This document shows, piece by piece, positions 27,127 through 35,410 of a stretch of 64,000 bases of DNA. The notes under the pieces were generated by a model. It did no database searches and was not told the origin of the DNA. It saw only the letters and a program-made list of their open reading frames with translations. Position 1 is the first letter of the stretch; the number at the start of each line of letters is the position of its first letter. Position numbers and translations under genes: made by a program. Origin of the DNA: Lachnospiraceae bacterium AC2028 (GTDB lineage Bacteria > Bacillota > Clostridia > Lachnospirales > Lachnospiraceae); contig JNJD01000006.1 in assembly GCA_000702685.1 (NCBI GenBank), positions 62,001 to 126,000 on the forward strand. Reading direction: 5' to 3'.

Positions 27127-28743
27127 TTATGACAGTTCATTAAGAAGACCTTCGAGACCTTCACGGTCATACAGATCTTTATAATACGAAGTCTCATTGC
27201 TTATCAGTCCGTCTATAGCCTTCATGCTGAGTAATTCCACAGGAGCCTTATCATCCGTCATGATATTATTTCCGGCTTCATATCTTACAAGTCTGTCATC
27301 CACCTGTTCCATAGCTCTTATAAGAGCTTCATTTTCTTCAAGTTCGGTATTGTTATGAAAGGCATCTATAATATCGAAATTTCCGGCAAATAATTCTCTG
27401 TTGGTGCATCCGTATACATCGGCAGTATACACATTGGTAAAAACGGTTGATATGGTGTCAGAGAGATATTCATTGATATTTCCTTCGCTTTCATCCCTCA
27501 TATTCATATTTACAACCATAACACCGGTATCGGTAAGATGCTGTTTTACAAGGGTAAAAAACTCTACCGTAGCCATCTGGAAAGGTATTGTTATATCCTG
27601 GTATGCATCCACGACTATGACATCATAAAGCTTATCCGAAGGTATTTCCTGAAGGAAAGCTCTGCCGTCATAAGTGGTTATATTTATCGATCTCGGAAGT
27701 TCAAAATATTTATAAGCAAGATCGGCGATCTTCTGATCAATCTCAACGCCTTCGATATTTACATTATCAAAAAAGCTGTCGCACTGTGTTGCGAAAGTTC
27801 CGCTTCCCATTCCGAGTACCAATATTTCGAGCGGGTTATCTTTTTCATAAAGACCTGCCATGTAAGGTCCTGCCATATAATAGTCGTAACACATACCGGA
27901 AAGTTCTCCGCCTTTTTTGTAGATCGACTGGACACCGAACAATACATTCGTTGAAAGGATTATCTCATTATCGTTCTCCGAAACCTGAAGATAATTGTAT
28001 ATTGATTCATCCTCAACGGTAAGGTCACTTACCCAGAATGCAAAATTGCTCTTGTGACCGAATATGCAGCAAAGAATGTAGATTATGACAGCTATGATGC
28101 ATCCAATGCTTTTTATCTTACCTGACACAAAATATACTATTGCAAGCAACAGCAGGATTCCGGAAAAGATCAGAAATGTTACAGAGGTTCCGACTGCGGG
28201 AATGCTTATGAAAGTGGGAACAAACGTACCGATAATGCTTCCTATGGTGTTTGCCGCATTTAGCATACCGACGATCTTACCGCTGTCATCAAGACTGTCT
28301 ACGGTATATTTTACCAGTGAAGGTGTCACGGTTCCGAGAAGGAATAAAGGGAATACAAAGATCACCATGCATGCTACAAAAGCCGCGATGATCAGGAAAT
28401 TCGTATTTATCGAAAAGATCAGGACTGCGGATATTCCTATGATGATATATTTACCGACAACGGGAATAAGTGCGATCCACACAGCCGCAACAAGGATCCT
28501 TTTGTAAAGCTTATCGGGGTTAGGATCCTTATCCGCCATGCGTCCGCCGTATATATTTCCGAGAGCCATGGCGATCATTATGGTTCCGATGATGATGGTC
28601 CATACTATCTGGGACGAACTGAAATACGGAGCAAGTAATCTGCTTGCTCCGAGTTCAACTGCCATAACCGACATTCCCGCAAAGAATTCAGTCAGATAAA
28701 GATATAGTTTATTATTGAGAATTTTGTTTTTCTTAGAGTCCAT
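27127..28743 (-). CDS. Fused MFS-like membrane / spermidine synthase-like protein
   Basis: A 538-residue protein. The N-terminal ~240 residues hold about seven or eight TM helices with the MFS-like start FAGMSVMAVELGASRLLAPYF and the GGRMADKDP loop. The C-terminal half is a spermidine-synthase-like SAM-binding fold: ILVLGMGSGTFATQ, GVEIDQKIADLAYKYF and DVIVVDAYQD. The family is usually annotated fused MFS/spermidine synthase; whether it makes polyamines or another aminopropyl product is not established. Its gene follows the aminotransferase gene by 5 nt, so they probably share a transcript. Confidence 0.88.
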   Translation of the reverse strand: MDSKKNKILNNKLYLYLTEFFAGMSVMAVELGASRLLAPYFSSSQIVWTIIIGTIMIAMALGNIYGGRMADKDPNPDKLYKRILVAAVWIALIPVVGKYIIIGISAVLIFSINTNFLIIAAFVACMVIFVFPLFLLGTVTPSLVKYTVDSLDDSGKIVGMLNAANTIGSIIGTFVPTFISIPAVGTSVTFLIFSGILLLLAIVYFVSGKIKSIGCIIAVIIYILCCIFGHKSNFAFWVSDLTVEDESIYNYLQVSENDNEIILSTNVLFGVQSIYKKGGELSGMCYDYYMAGPYMAGLYEKDNPLEILVLGMGSGTFATQCDSFFDNVNIEGVEIDQKIADLAYKYFELPRSINITTYDGRAFLQEIPSDKLYDVIVVDAYQDITIPFQMATVEFFTLVKQHLTDTGVMVVNMNMRDESEGNINEYLSDTISTVFTNVYTADVYGCTNRELFAGNFDIIDAFHNNTELEENEALIRAMEQVDDRLVRYEAGNNIMTDDKAPVELLSMKAIDGLISNETSYYKDLYDREGLEGLLNELS

Positions 28744-28748
28744 ATCAA

Positions 28749-29921
28749 TTATTTCCTGTTTATGATACCGCTTGATTCGATTGCCTTAAGTGCTTCCTCT
28801 ATAACGGGAACAGTTGCAACAAGTGCCATTCTTACATAACCTTCACCGGAAGGACCGAATGATGAACCGGGAGTACAGAGAACGCCGGTCTTTTCAAGAA
28901 GTTCCATGCAGAATTCCATTGAATTACCGTGTCCTTCGGGAACGGGTGCCCATACGAACATGGATCCCTTTGCGTTGGGAATATTCCAGCCGATCTTTCT
29001 GGCGCCTCCGCAGAGTGCGTCACGTCTTCTCTGATATTCCTTATTCTGTTCCTTAACGGAGTCCGTAGGACCTGTAAGCGCAGCAATCGCAGCCTTCTGG
29101 ATGGGTATGAACATACCGAAGTCTATCTGGCTTCTGAGCTTTTTAACGGCTGCTACAATGTCTTTACGGCCAACCAGGAAGCTTATCCTGGCACCGGTAA
29201 CATCATAAGACTTTGAAAGTGAGAAGAACTCAGCACCAACATCAAGAGCACCGTCATATTTCAGGAAGCTCTGACCTATATTTCCGTCATAAATGATGTC
29301 ACTGTATGCATTATCATGAATGATGATCACATCATTTGCTTTGGCCCATGTGATTATCTCATCATATATTCCTTCACGTGCAACGCTTCCTACAGGATTT
29401 GCGGGAAGAGAAACGATCATTACCTTAGCTTTCTTGGCAACATCCTCGGGAATTGATTTAACGTCCGGAAGGAAGTTATTTTCGGCAATAAGAGGGTAGT
29501 AGTAAGGATCTGCTTCGGCAAGGAACGCTCCTGCCTGGAATACCGGATAGCAGGGATCGGGAAGCAGGACAGTATCACCTTTGTTCAAAAGAGCAAGGCA
29601 AAGATGTCCGCAGCCTTCCTGTGTACCGTAACAGCTCATGACCATGTCCTGGGTGATGCCTTCAACACCGTATCTTTTGACAAAATAATCACATACGGCC
29701 TGAAGCATTTCAGGCATATCCCTGAGCGAATATTTCCAGTTGACCGGATCCTGTGCAGCTTCAATAAGAGCATTCTTTATATGATCGGGAACCGGAAAAT
29801 CGGGTGTGCCGACCGAGAAATTATAGATCTTTTGTCCCTTGGCTTCACATGCGATTTTTTTCTCATTCAATGCGGCAAAAATCTCTGCACCGAAATTATC
29901 GAGTCTGTCTGCAAATTTCAT
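28749..29921 (-). CDS. Class I/II PLP-dependent aminotransferase
   Basis: A 390-residue fold-type I aminotransferase of the AspC/DapL-like group. Seen are the N-terminal IYNFSVGTPDFPVPDHI, the cofactor-stacking segment CYGTQEGCGHL, the NP region LPANPVGSVA, the aspartate/tyrosine in IIHDNAYSDI, the PLP lysine in SLSKSYDVTGARISF, and a C-terminal arginine in GYVRMALV. The substrate (aspartate, LL-diaminopimelate or another amino acid) cannot be decided. An AGGTG ribosome site precedes the ATG. It heads a two-gene unit with the MFS/spermidine-synthase fusion. Confidence 0.88.
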   Translation of the reverse strand: MKFADRLDNFGAEIFAALNEKKIACEAKGQKIYNFSVGTPDFPVPDHIKNALIEAAQDPVNWKYSLRDMPEMLQAVCDYFVKRYGVEGITQDMVMSCYGTQEGCGHLCLALLNKGDTVLLPDPCYPVFQAGAFLAEADPYYYPLIAENNFLPDVKSIPEDVAKKAKVMIVSLPANPVGSVAREGIYDEIITWAKANDVIIIHDNAYSDIIYDGNIGQSFLKYDGALDVGAEFFSLSKSYDVTGARISFLVGRKDIVAAVKKLRSQIDFGMFIPIQKAAIAALTGPTDSVKEQNKEYQRRRDALCGGARKIGWNIPNAKGSMFVWAPVPEGHGNSMEFCMELLEKTGVLCTPGSSFGPSGEGYVRMALVATVPVIEEALKAIESSGIINRK

Positions 29922-30019
29922 TTCAAAAACACCTCAATCATATATTTATTTTCAACAGGCCCAAATTATGGGGAGTTGATGATATATCATAAATGCCTTA
30001 AATCCCTTGATTTACCGTA

Positions 30020-30568
30020 CTAACTATTCGTTAAATCCGTATTTTGCGAATAGTTATATATGGATGCCCTTTCGCATATCAGGGCCACTGTTTCTTCAAT
30101 GTCAAGTCCCGTTTCATCTATCTCTATGTCGGAATACTTTCTGTAAAGCGGATCTCTTTCGTTATAAATATCAGATAAAGTTTGTCCCGGTCTTAAAACA
30201 ACTCCGCGGTGTTTCAGATCCGTCAAACGCATCGACAGATCGTTCAGGTCCAGATGCAGGTATATTATCAGAGCGTTTTTGTGAAGATATTCCATGGCTT
30301 CGGAGCTGTATACGGCGCTGCCGCCCGTAGCTATCAGAAGGCCTTTATCTTTTATGCTCTTCAGGACGTCATTTTCAATGCTCAGAAACCCGTCAATGCC
30401 GTTTTCATCAATCAGCCTGCTAAGGAGTTTTTTCTCTCTGTGCTGTATCAGAATATCTGAATCTTCGAAACGCATGCCGAGCGTCTTGGCGGCGATGACA
30501 CCTGCGGTTGATTTACCGACACCGGGCATGCCTATTAAAACTATATTGTCGTACTCTTTTGTCGTCAT
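30020..30568 (-). CDS. aroK: Shikimate kinase
   Basis: A 182-residue P-loop kinase that phosphorylates shikimate at O3 in the chorismate pathway. Walker A is GMPGVGKST at about 13-21, the shikimate-binding acidic motif is FEDSDILI, a GGS turn stands in place of the usual GGG (ATGGSAV), and the lid region reads LRPGQTLSDIYNERDPLYRK. Chorismate-pathway aroB is elsewhere in the window (43930-45051), so the pathway genes are dispersed. It lies 33 nt after the deacylase-GGDEF gene on the same strand. Confidence 0.9.
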   Translation of the reverse strand: MTTKEYDNIVLIGMPGVGKSTAGVIAAKTLGMRFEDSDILIQHREKKLLSRLIDENGIDGFLSIENDVLKSIKDKGLLIATGGSAVYSSEAMEYLHKNALIIYLHLDLNDLSMRLTDLKHRGVVLRPGQTLSDIYNERDPLYRKYSDIEIDETGLDIEETVALICERASIYNYSQNTDLTNS

Positions 30569-30601
30569 CTTGTTAATATTTTAACATTTATATAATTTAG
30601 T

Positions 30602-32176
30602 TCAATACTTCTTTCTGACATCCAGTTCCGGATGGTTTGCATAGAATTGCTTCTTATCGGAATACATCGACTCATCCGCTTCATGAAGTGCATTTAAGAT
30701 CTGCTTCCTGTCATCACAATAATTGTATCCGATTGCAAAGCTTACATTGTACATTGAAGCAATCGAACGAAGCTGGGAAATCTTGTAAATGATCTCCTCT
30801 TCCTTCGCATCATCGAGAAGGACCATGAATTCGTCTCCGCCCGCACGATATATTTCGTTTCCGTTAAAAGAATTCATCAGAGCGATCGAAGCAGTTTTAA
30901 GAAGCAGATCTCCCGCTTCATGTCCGTTTGAATCATTGGTCCTTTTAAGACCGTTCAGATCCGCAAATACAACACCGATAGAATGCTTTTCCTTATCCGT
31001 ACCGGCAAGGATGGAATCGATCCTGATGTTCATCGCGTTACGATTCAGGCATCCGGTAAGCTCATCAACGGTGCTCATTCTGCGCAGATGCAGCAGCATC
31101 TTATAGCTCTTTATCTCGGAAGCCAGGAAGAAAGTGGTCAGATTCAGAGTTTCTTCTATGCGCTTGGTGTTCTTCACATCAAAATTCGTAGCCCAGATAT
31201 AACCTATCAATTCTTTTCCTGTTTTTAACGGGAAAAGAACGATACTGTCTACACTCGCTTTATGAAGCGATTCATACCACTCCGGATTTACATCCCTGAT
31301 CGGTTTCATATCTTCTTCGGACCGGACTATAAGGCCGTTTTTTTCTTCGATAATGTCGGACCAGGTTTCAACAAGCTTATAATGCTCATCATCTTCCCAA
31401 TGATTCATGGAAACTCTTTTTGCCTTCTCGGCATATGCCTGTGCGATCATCGAGCATTTATGATTTGTCTGGTCCACCAAAAGAAGACAGACATGTCTGG
31501 CATCGCAGATATCTCTGATGTCTTCTATGACTTCATTGACGGAATTTTCAAAATTCTCGGCACCGCGAAGCTTTATACATGTATTAAGAACATCGGAAGC
31601 TGTTTCAACCGACAGATCCACATGACTGTTTGAATCATCATTTGATTCAAGTTTGACGGATTTTTCCCGGTTAACTGATGAACCGGAATTTTTATCGGAT
31701 TTAGTAAGATCATCCGAATCGAGTATTATCGTAAAAGGTCCGTCATTGTTCAGTTCAACTTTCATATCCGCACCAAAAACACCGGTCTGTACATTAAAAC
31801 CGGCATTGCGGCACTCTTCTATTATATGTTCGTATATGGGGACAGCCTTTTCGGGACGCGCTGCTTTGATGAATGCGGGTCTGTTTCCGTGAGATATATC
31901 TGCGCAGAGAGTAAACTGGGATAGTATCATAAGCTCGCCGCCTACGGTTTTGATATCCAGATTAGTCTTTCCGTTCTCATCTTCAAATATACGTAAATTT
32001 ATGAGCTTGGAGACCATCTTATCGGCAATCTCCATGGTATCCGTATCAAGGATTCCGCACAGGACCATATATCCGTGACCTATCTCACCCGATACATATT
32101 CCTTTTTATTGCCGCTCTCATCCGTTTCAATGATCGTGGTCTTTGCATTCAGAACTCTCTGTACTACAAACTTCAT
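30602..32176 (-). CDS. dtd: D-aminoacyl-tRNA deacylase fused to GAF and GGDEF domains
   Basis: A single uninterrupted 524-residue frame with two unrelated activities. Residues 1-154 are a full D-aminoacyl-tRNA deacylase (DTD), which removes D-amino acids or glycine from mischarged tRNA: MKFVVQRVLNAK start, SQFTL at 86-90, GNRPAF at 97-102 and the Gly-cisPro motif in NNDGPFT at 143-149, all intact. A polar serine/aspartate-rich linker (about 155-190) follows, then a GAF-like sensor domain (about 195-355) and a GGDEF diguanylate cyclase domain from DELTGCLNR (371) with active site AGGDEF (446-450). No RxxD inhibitory site is visible. No membrane segment. The start overlaps the transporter stop by 4 nt. 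The fusion is the most unusual protein of the window. Confidence 0.93.
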   Translation of the reverse strand: MKFVVQRVLNAKTTIIETDESGNKKEYVSGEIGHGYMVLCGILDTDTMEIADKMVSKLINLRIFEDENGKTNLDIKTVGGELMILSQFTLCADISHGNRPAFIKAARPEKAVPIYEHIIEECRNAGFNVQTGVFGADMKVELNNDGPFTIILDSDDLTKSDKNSGSSVNREKSVKLESNDDSNSHVDLSVETASDVLNTCIKLRGAENFENSVNEVIEDIRDICDARHVCLLLVDQTNHKCSMIAQAYAEKAKRVSMNHWEDDEHYKLVETWSDIIEEKNGLIVRSEEDMKPIRDVNPEWYESLHKASVDSIVLFPLKTGKELIGYIWATNFDVKNTKRIEETLNLTTFFLASEIKSYKMLLHLRRMSTVDELTGCLNRNAMNIRIDSILAGTDKEKHSIGVVFADLNGLKRTNDSNGHEAGDLLLKTASIALMNSFNGNEIYRAGGDEFMVLLDDAKEEEIIYKISQLRSIASMYNVSFAIGYNYCDDRKQILNALHEADESMYSDKKQFYANHPELDVRKKY

Positions 32177-33573
32177 TTTTGATCAGATGCTTTCTTATCT
32201 TTTTTCTTTTTAAATGCGGAAAGGAAAAACGATTCCTTCTGCTTTGGCTTTTCGACAGGCGGAATAGGATTTACGGATCCGTCCTCATTGATCGTACCGA
32301 CTTCCAGGTATTCACCTGTCTTATAAGGATAACCTTTCTTCTTGAGCCTGTTTCTGCCGAGCTGTCTGCATCCTGCATATATGACGGCAAATACGGGAAC
32401 ACCGATGACCATTCCAAACACGCCGAACAGACCGCCGAAAAGCGTTATCGAGAATATGACCCAGAAACCCGAAAGGCCGGTAGATGTCGAAAGGATCCTG
32501 GGACCAAGGAAGTTTCCGTCAAACTGCTGGAGTACGATTATGAATACTATGAAAGCAAGTGCTTTTCCGGGATGCAGAGGATCAAACGCAAATATAAGTA
32601 TCGTTGAAGGGATTCCTCCGAAATAAGGTCCGAAGAAAGGAATAATGTTAGTTACACCGACAATGATACTTACAAGGATCGCATAAGGGATCTGCATCAG
32701 GGTGCATCCTATGAAGCATATAAGTCCGATGATGATTGAATCAACGATCTTCCCGAAAAAGAAACCGATGAATGTCCTGTGGGTATATCTGAATGCTTCT
32801 ACGATCGCATTAGCAGTCTCTCTTGAAAAGATTGCATAGACGATCTTCTTGCTTCTTGCCACGTGACGTTCCTTGCTCCAGAGAACATAGATTGAAATGA
32901 TAAATCCGATTATGAAATTCCAGAGCTTAAGCAAAAATGCAAGGAAGCCCTGAGATAATGATGTTACAACATTAGCGGTAACGGATTTGAATTTTTCGTT
33001 AACCCAGAGTTCGATATCATCGGAGAATCTGTTGAGATCCTTCATTACGAATGAATTAAGATCCGGATTATCCTGAAGAAGCTTATTGGCCCATCTGGTC
33101 AGGTTATCAAGATAAATATTGATATTTGAAACAATACTTATCAGCGAAGGTATTACCTGCTTGAGCATTATCTGGACGATGGCATATACAAGAACTATTG
33201 AAAGAATGATTATTACGACAATGGATGAAGCTCTTGAAAGAGATTTCTTACTCTCTTCTTTCATGAACTTTATTTTTTTGAATATTGGATACATCACCTT
33301 GTTTTCCAGAATGTTGAGAAGCGGGCTGAAAAGATAGGCGATGATGAATCCTACATATACGGGAGAAAGGATCTTATTGATCTTATGTATGCCTGCTCTG
33401 AGTTCGGCATTATAGAACAGGAAATAAAAAGAAAGCATGCACGCAAGGAAAGTCAGAAAGATGGTAAGACCCCATTTATAATATGCATTGTCCAAACGGG
33501 GATTCTTTTTCTGGTTCCTTATACGGCCTTCGGCATTTGTGGTAAATATGTCTTTTTCCTTGTTATCTTCCAT
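32173..33573 (-). CDS. AI-2E family transporter (PerM/UPF0118)
   Basis: A 466-residue polytopic membrane protein of the AI-2 exporter/PerM family. About eight TM helices are visible, with the family segments PVYVGFIIAYLFSPL near 90 and NIIPFFGPYFGGIPS near 330, then DGNFLGPRILSTSTGLSGFWV. N- and C-termini are charged and cytoplasmic; the tail is lysine-rich. Substrate ranges from autoinducer to sodium in characterised relatives, so it cannot be stated. The start was set at the ATG at 33573, which has GGAGAGGG directly upstream; an in-frame ATG at 33600 lies before that site. A TATAAT-like box occurs at 33603-33608 on the minus strand. Confidence 0.9.
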   Translation of the reverse strand: MEDNKEKDIFTTNAEGRIRNQKKNPRLDNAYYKWGLTIFLTFLACMLSFYFLFYNAELRAGIHKINKILSPVYVGFIIAYLFSPLLNILENKVMYPIFKKIKFMKEESKKSLSRASSIVVIIILSIVLVYAIVQIMLKQVIPSLISIVSNINIYLDNLTRWANKLLQDNPDLNSFVMKDLNRFSDDIELWVNEKFKSVTANVVTSLSQGFLAFLLKLWNFIIGFIISIYVLWSKERHVARSKKIVYAIFSRETANAIVEAFRYTHRTFIGFFFGKIVDSIIIGLICFIGCTLMQIPYAILVSIIVGVTNIIPFFGPYFGGIPSTILIFAFDPLHPGKALAFIVFIIVLQQFDGNFLGPRILSTSTGLSGFWVIFSITLFGGLFGVFGMVIGVPVFAVIYAGCRQLGRNRLKKKGYPYKTGEYLEVGTINEDGSVNPIPPVEKPKQKESFFLSAFKKKKDKKASDQK

Positions 33574-33727
33574 GGGATATCCCTCTCCTACAAAACTCAT
33601 ATATTATACCATCAAACGGGAAAAAATTCATCATTAAAACCCTTTGTTTTGCGGATTTTATCAAGGTTTTATGGTAATATGTAGTGGAATGATCTTACAG
33701 TAAAAATCGATCGGTTTCGGAGCATAA

Positions 33728-34837
33728 ATGGCTGTTCTTACAGATGAAAATTATCATGATGCGCAGATAAGGGACAATATCCGCAAAATGCGGCTTGTCC
33801 TTGACGAGCTTCCGCCCTGGATCAAAGACTTTTTCAGGGCCATAGAATCCAACACTTCCGCAAGAACCCGTCTCGCATATGCCTACGATATCAGGATGTT
33901 CTTCGAATTCTTAAAGGAGAACAATCCATCACTTAAGAACAAGGAGCTACGTGAATTCAGCATCTCCATTCTTGAGAGCATTCAGAGAAGCGATATAGAG
34001 GAATATCTCGAGACCGTTTCCCTTTACGAAAAGGACGGACGGACCGTGATCAACGGCGAACGCGGGAAAGCACGCAAGCTTTCCGCTCTCCGATCAATGT
34101 ACAAATATTATTTCGAGACCGAAAAGGTTTCCAGAAATACCGCAGAACTTGTCGTTCCGCCCAAGATCCATGAAAAGAACATCATAAGGCTCGATGCAGA
34201 TGAAGTCGCAAAGCTTCTTGATATGGTCGAATCCGGCGAAGGCCTCACGGATAAGGAGCTTGAATATCATAACCGTACCAAGACAAGGGATGTTGCTATC
34301 CTCACTCTTCTGCTCGGAACCGGTATAAGAGTATCCGAATGTGTCGGTATCGATATCAGGGATATAGATTTTAAGAACGGCGGAGTTAAGGTCACCCGGA
34401 AAGGCGGTAATGAATCCGTTGTCTATTTCGGCGATGAAGTTCAGGATGCGCTTATCGATTATCTTGAAGAAAGGGAAAAAATAAACCCCGAAAAAGGTTC
34501 GGAGAACGCACTCTTTTTATCACTCCAGAACAAAAGGATCAGCGTCAGAGCCGTAGAAAAGCTTGTTAAGAAGTATTCTTCCAGGGTGACTTCCCTCAAA
34601 AAAATTACTCCCCATAAACTGAGGAGTACATACGGAACCGCTCTGTACAGAGAGACGGGTGATATATATCTTGTGGCTGATGTCCTGGGACATAAGGATG
34701 TTAATACCACAAGGAAGCATTATGCTTCACAGTTCGATGACAGCAGAAGGCAGGCCGCCAATGCCGTCACACTCAGGGAAAAGGTTCCCGATAAGAAGAA
34801 AACGGATAAGAACAGGGATAAGGATCCGGAGGATTAA
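33728..34837 (+). CDS. Tyrosine recombinase, XerC/XerD-like
   Basis: A 369-residue tyrosine recombinase. The N-terminal SAM-like core-binding domain spans about 30-150. The catalytic domain has all six positions: Arg in GTGIRVSE, Lys in RKGGNE, His-x-x-Arg in PHKLRST, His in LGHKD and nucleophile Tyr in RKHYASQ. The length is slightly above XerC/D because of a charged C-terminal tail. No att-like repeats, prophage genes or cargo are around, so it is better read as a chromosomal Xer-type protein than as a mobile-element integrase. A TGGTAATAT extended -10 lies at 33672-33680. Confidence 0.88.
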   Translation: MAVLTDENYHDAQIRDNIRKMRLVLDELPPWIKDFFRAIESNTSARTRLAYAYDIRMFFEFLKENNPSLKNKELREFSISILESIQRSDIEEYLETVSLYEKDGRTVINGERGKARKLSALRSMYKYYFETEKVSRNTAELVVPPKIHEKNIIRLDADEVAKLLDMVESGEGLTDKELEYHNRTKTRDVAILTLLLGTGIRVSECVGIDIRDIDFKNGGVKVTRKGGNESVVYFGDEVQDALIDYLEEREKINPEKGSENALFLSLQNKRISVRAVEKLVKKYSSRVTSLKKITPHKLRSTYGTALYRETGDIYLVADVLGHKDVNTTRKHYASQFDDSRRQAANAVTLREKVPDKKKTDKNRDKDPED

Positions 34838-34885
34838 AATGCATAAAGATTACTGCCGTCGATATATATTATGCCTGTATGTGAC

Positions 34886-35224
34886 TTATTTATATTCCGT
34901 AGAATAATAAGTTACTGCGATCAGTTCTCCGCTCTTAAGCTTATCATCATTATACATTCCGTTCATCTGACGAAGCTCCTTAACGTAATCGGATACGGAA
35001 TCGTAATGGACATCATCCATATACTGCTTCGCTATCGAAGTAAGCGTATCTCCGGCACAAACACGGTACATAGCCGTATATCTGTAATATACCGTATCAC
35101 TTTCCGCATCAACGCTTTCGGCATGAGATCTGATCGCAAATGTTCCGGATATTACGGTTATCACTACGATCATAAGTGCCGCTGCTATGAGTAAGTATTT
35201 CCTGTTCTTAAGATAAGCGTTCAT
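34886..35224 (-). CDS. SOS-regulated LysM membrane protein (YneA-like division inhibitor)
   Basis: A 112-residue protein with a basic N-terminus, one TM helix (about 10-30) and a C-terminal LysM domain (YRVCAGDTLTSIAKQY and onward), the same layout as YneA, the SOS cell-division suppressor found beside lexA in Bacillus. A GGAGG site lies 6 nt before the ATG. Its promoter is a perfect TTGACA-17-TATAAT with a LexA-type box inside the spacer and two more in the leader, so strong SOS control is expected. The division-inhibitor function is inferred from architecture, neighbourhood and regulation. Confidence 0.88.
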   Translation of the reverse strand: MNAYLKNRKYLLIAAALMIVVITVISGTFAIRSHAESVDAESDTVYYRYTAMYRVCAGDTLTSIAKQYMDDVHYDSVSDYVKELRQMNGMYNDDKLKSGELIAVTYYSTEYK

Positions 35225-35234
35225 ATTGTTCCTC

Positions 35235-35261
35235 CGAATGTATGTTCAGAACATTTGTTCT
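35235..35261 (-). promoter_or_regulatory. Two LexA-like boxes in the LysM gene leader
   Basis: CGAATGTATGTTCA (35235-35248) and AGAACATTTGTTCT (35248-35261) are adjoining palindrome-like sites close to the Firmicutes LexA consensus CGAACATATGTTCG. They lie between the promoter and the ribosome site of the LysM gene. Confidence 0.7.
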
Positions 35262-35267
35262 GTTTGG

Positions 35268-35296
35268 ATTATATCGAACATACATTCGAATGTCAA
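35268..35296 (-). promoter_or_regulatory. Consensus promoter with LexA box in its spacer
   Basis: On the minus strand TTGACA (35291-35296) and TATAAT (35268-35273) are 17 nt apart. The LexA-type box CGAACATACATTCG occupies 35275-35288, almost filling the spacer, so bound LexA would block RNA polymerase directly. Confidence 0.85.
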
Positions 35297-35334
35297 CATA
35301 TTTTTAAATATTTGTTTAAACCTGCTTTTTTCAT

Positions 35335-35362
35335 TTGAAAATAAGCGGTTTTCAATTATAAT
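35335..35362 (+). promoter_or_regulatory. Promoter of the DUF3048 gene
   Basis: TTGAAA at 35335-35340 and TATAAT at 35357-35362 with 16-nt spacing, about 50 nt upstream of the start codon. No LexA-like site overlaps it. Confidence 0.75.
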
Positions 35363-35410
35363 CAAGGTGTATGTGTATTAAACCGTAACAAACTGTTTAT
35401 GGAGGGTAAT

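Noticed and set aside
29979-29990. 12-bp palindrome ATGATATATCAT upstream of the aminotransferase
   Set aside because: A/T-rich palindromes of this size are expected by chance here and no repeat copy was noticed elsewhere.
33728-34837. Tyrosine recombinase as a sign of a prophage or integrative element
   Set aside because: No att-like direct repeats, phage genes, tRNA target or cargo genes are around it; housekeeping genes flank both sides, so a chromosomal Xer-type role is more likely.
34881-34917. Inverted repeat at the 3' end of the LysM gene as terminator
   Set aside because: The pairing is A/T-rich with mismatches and there is no T tract on either strand.
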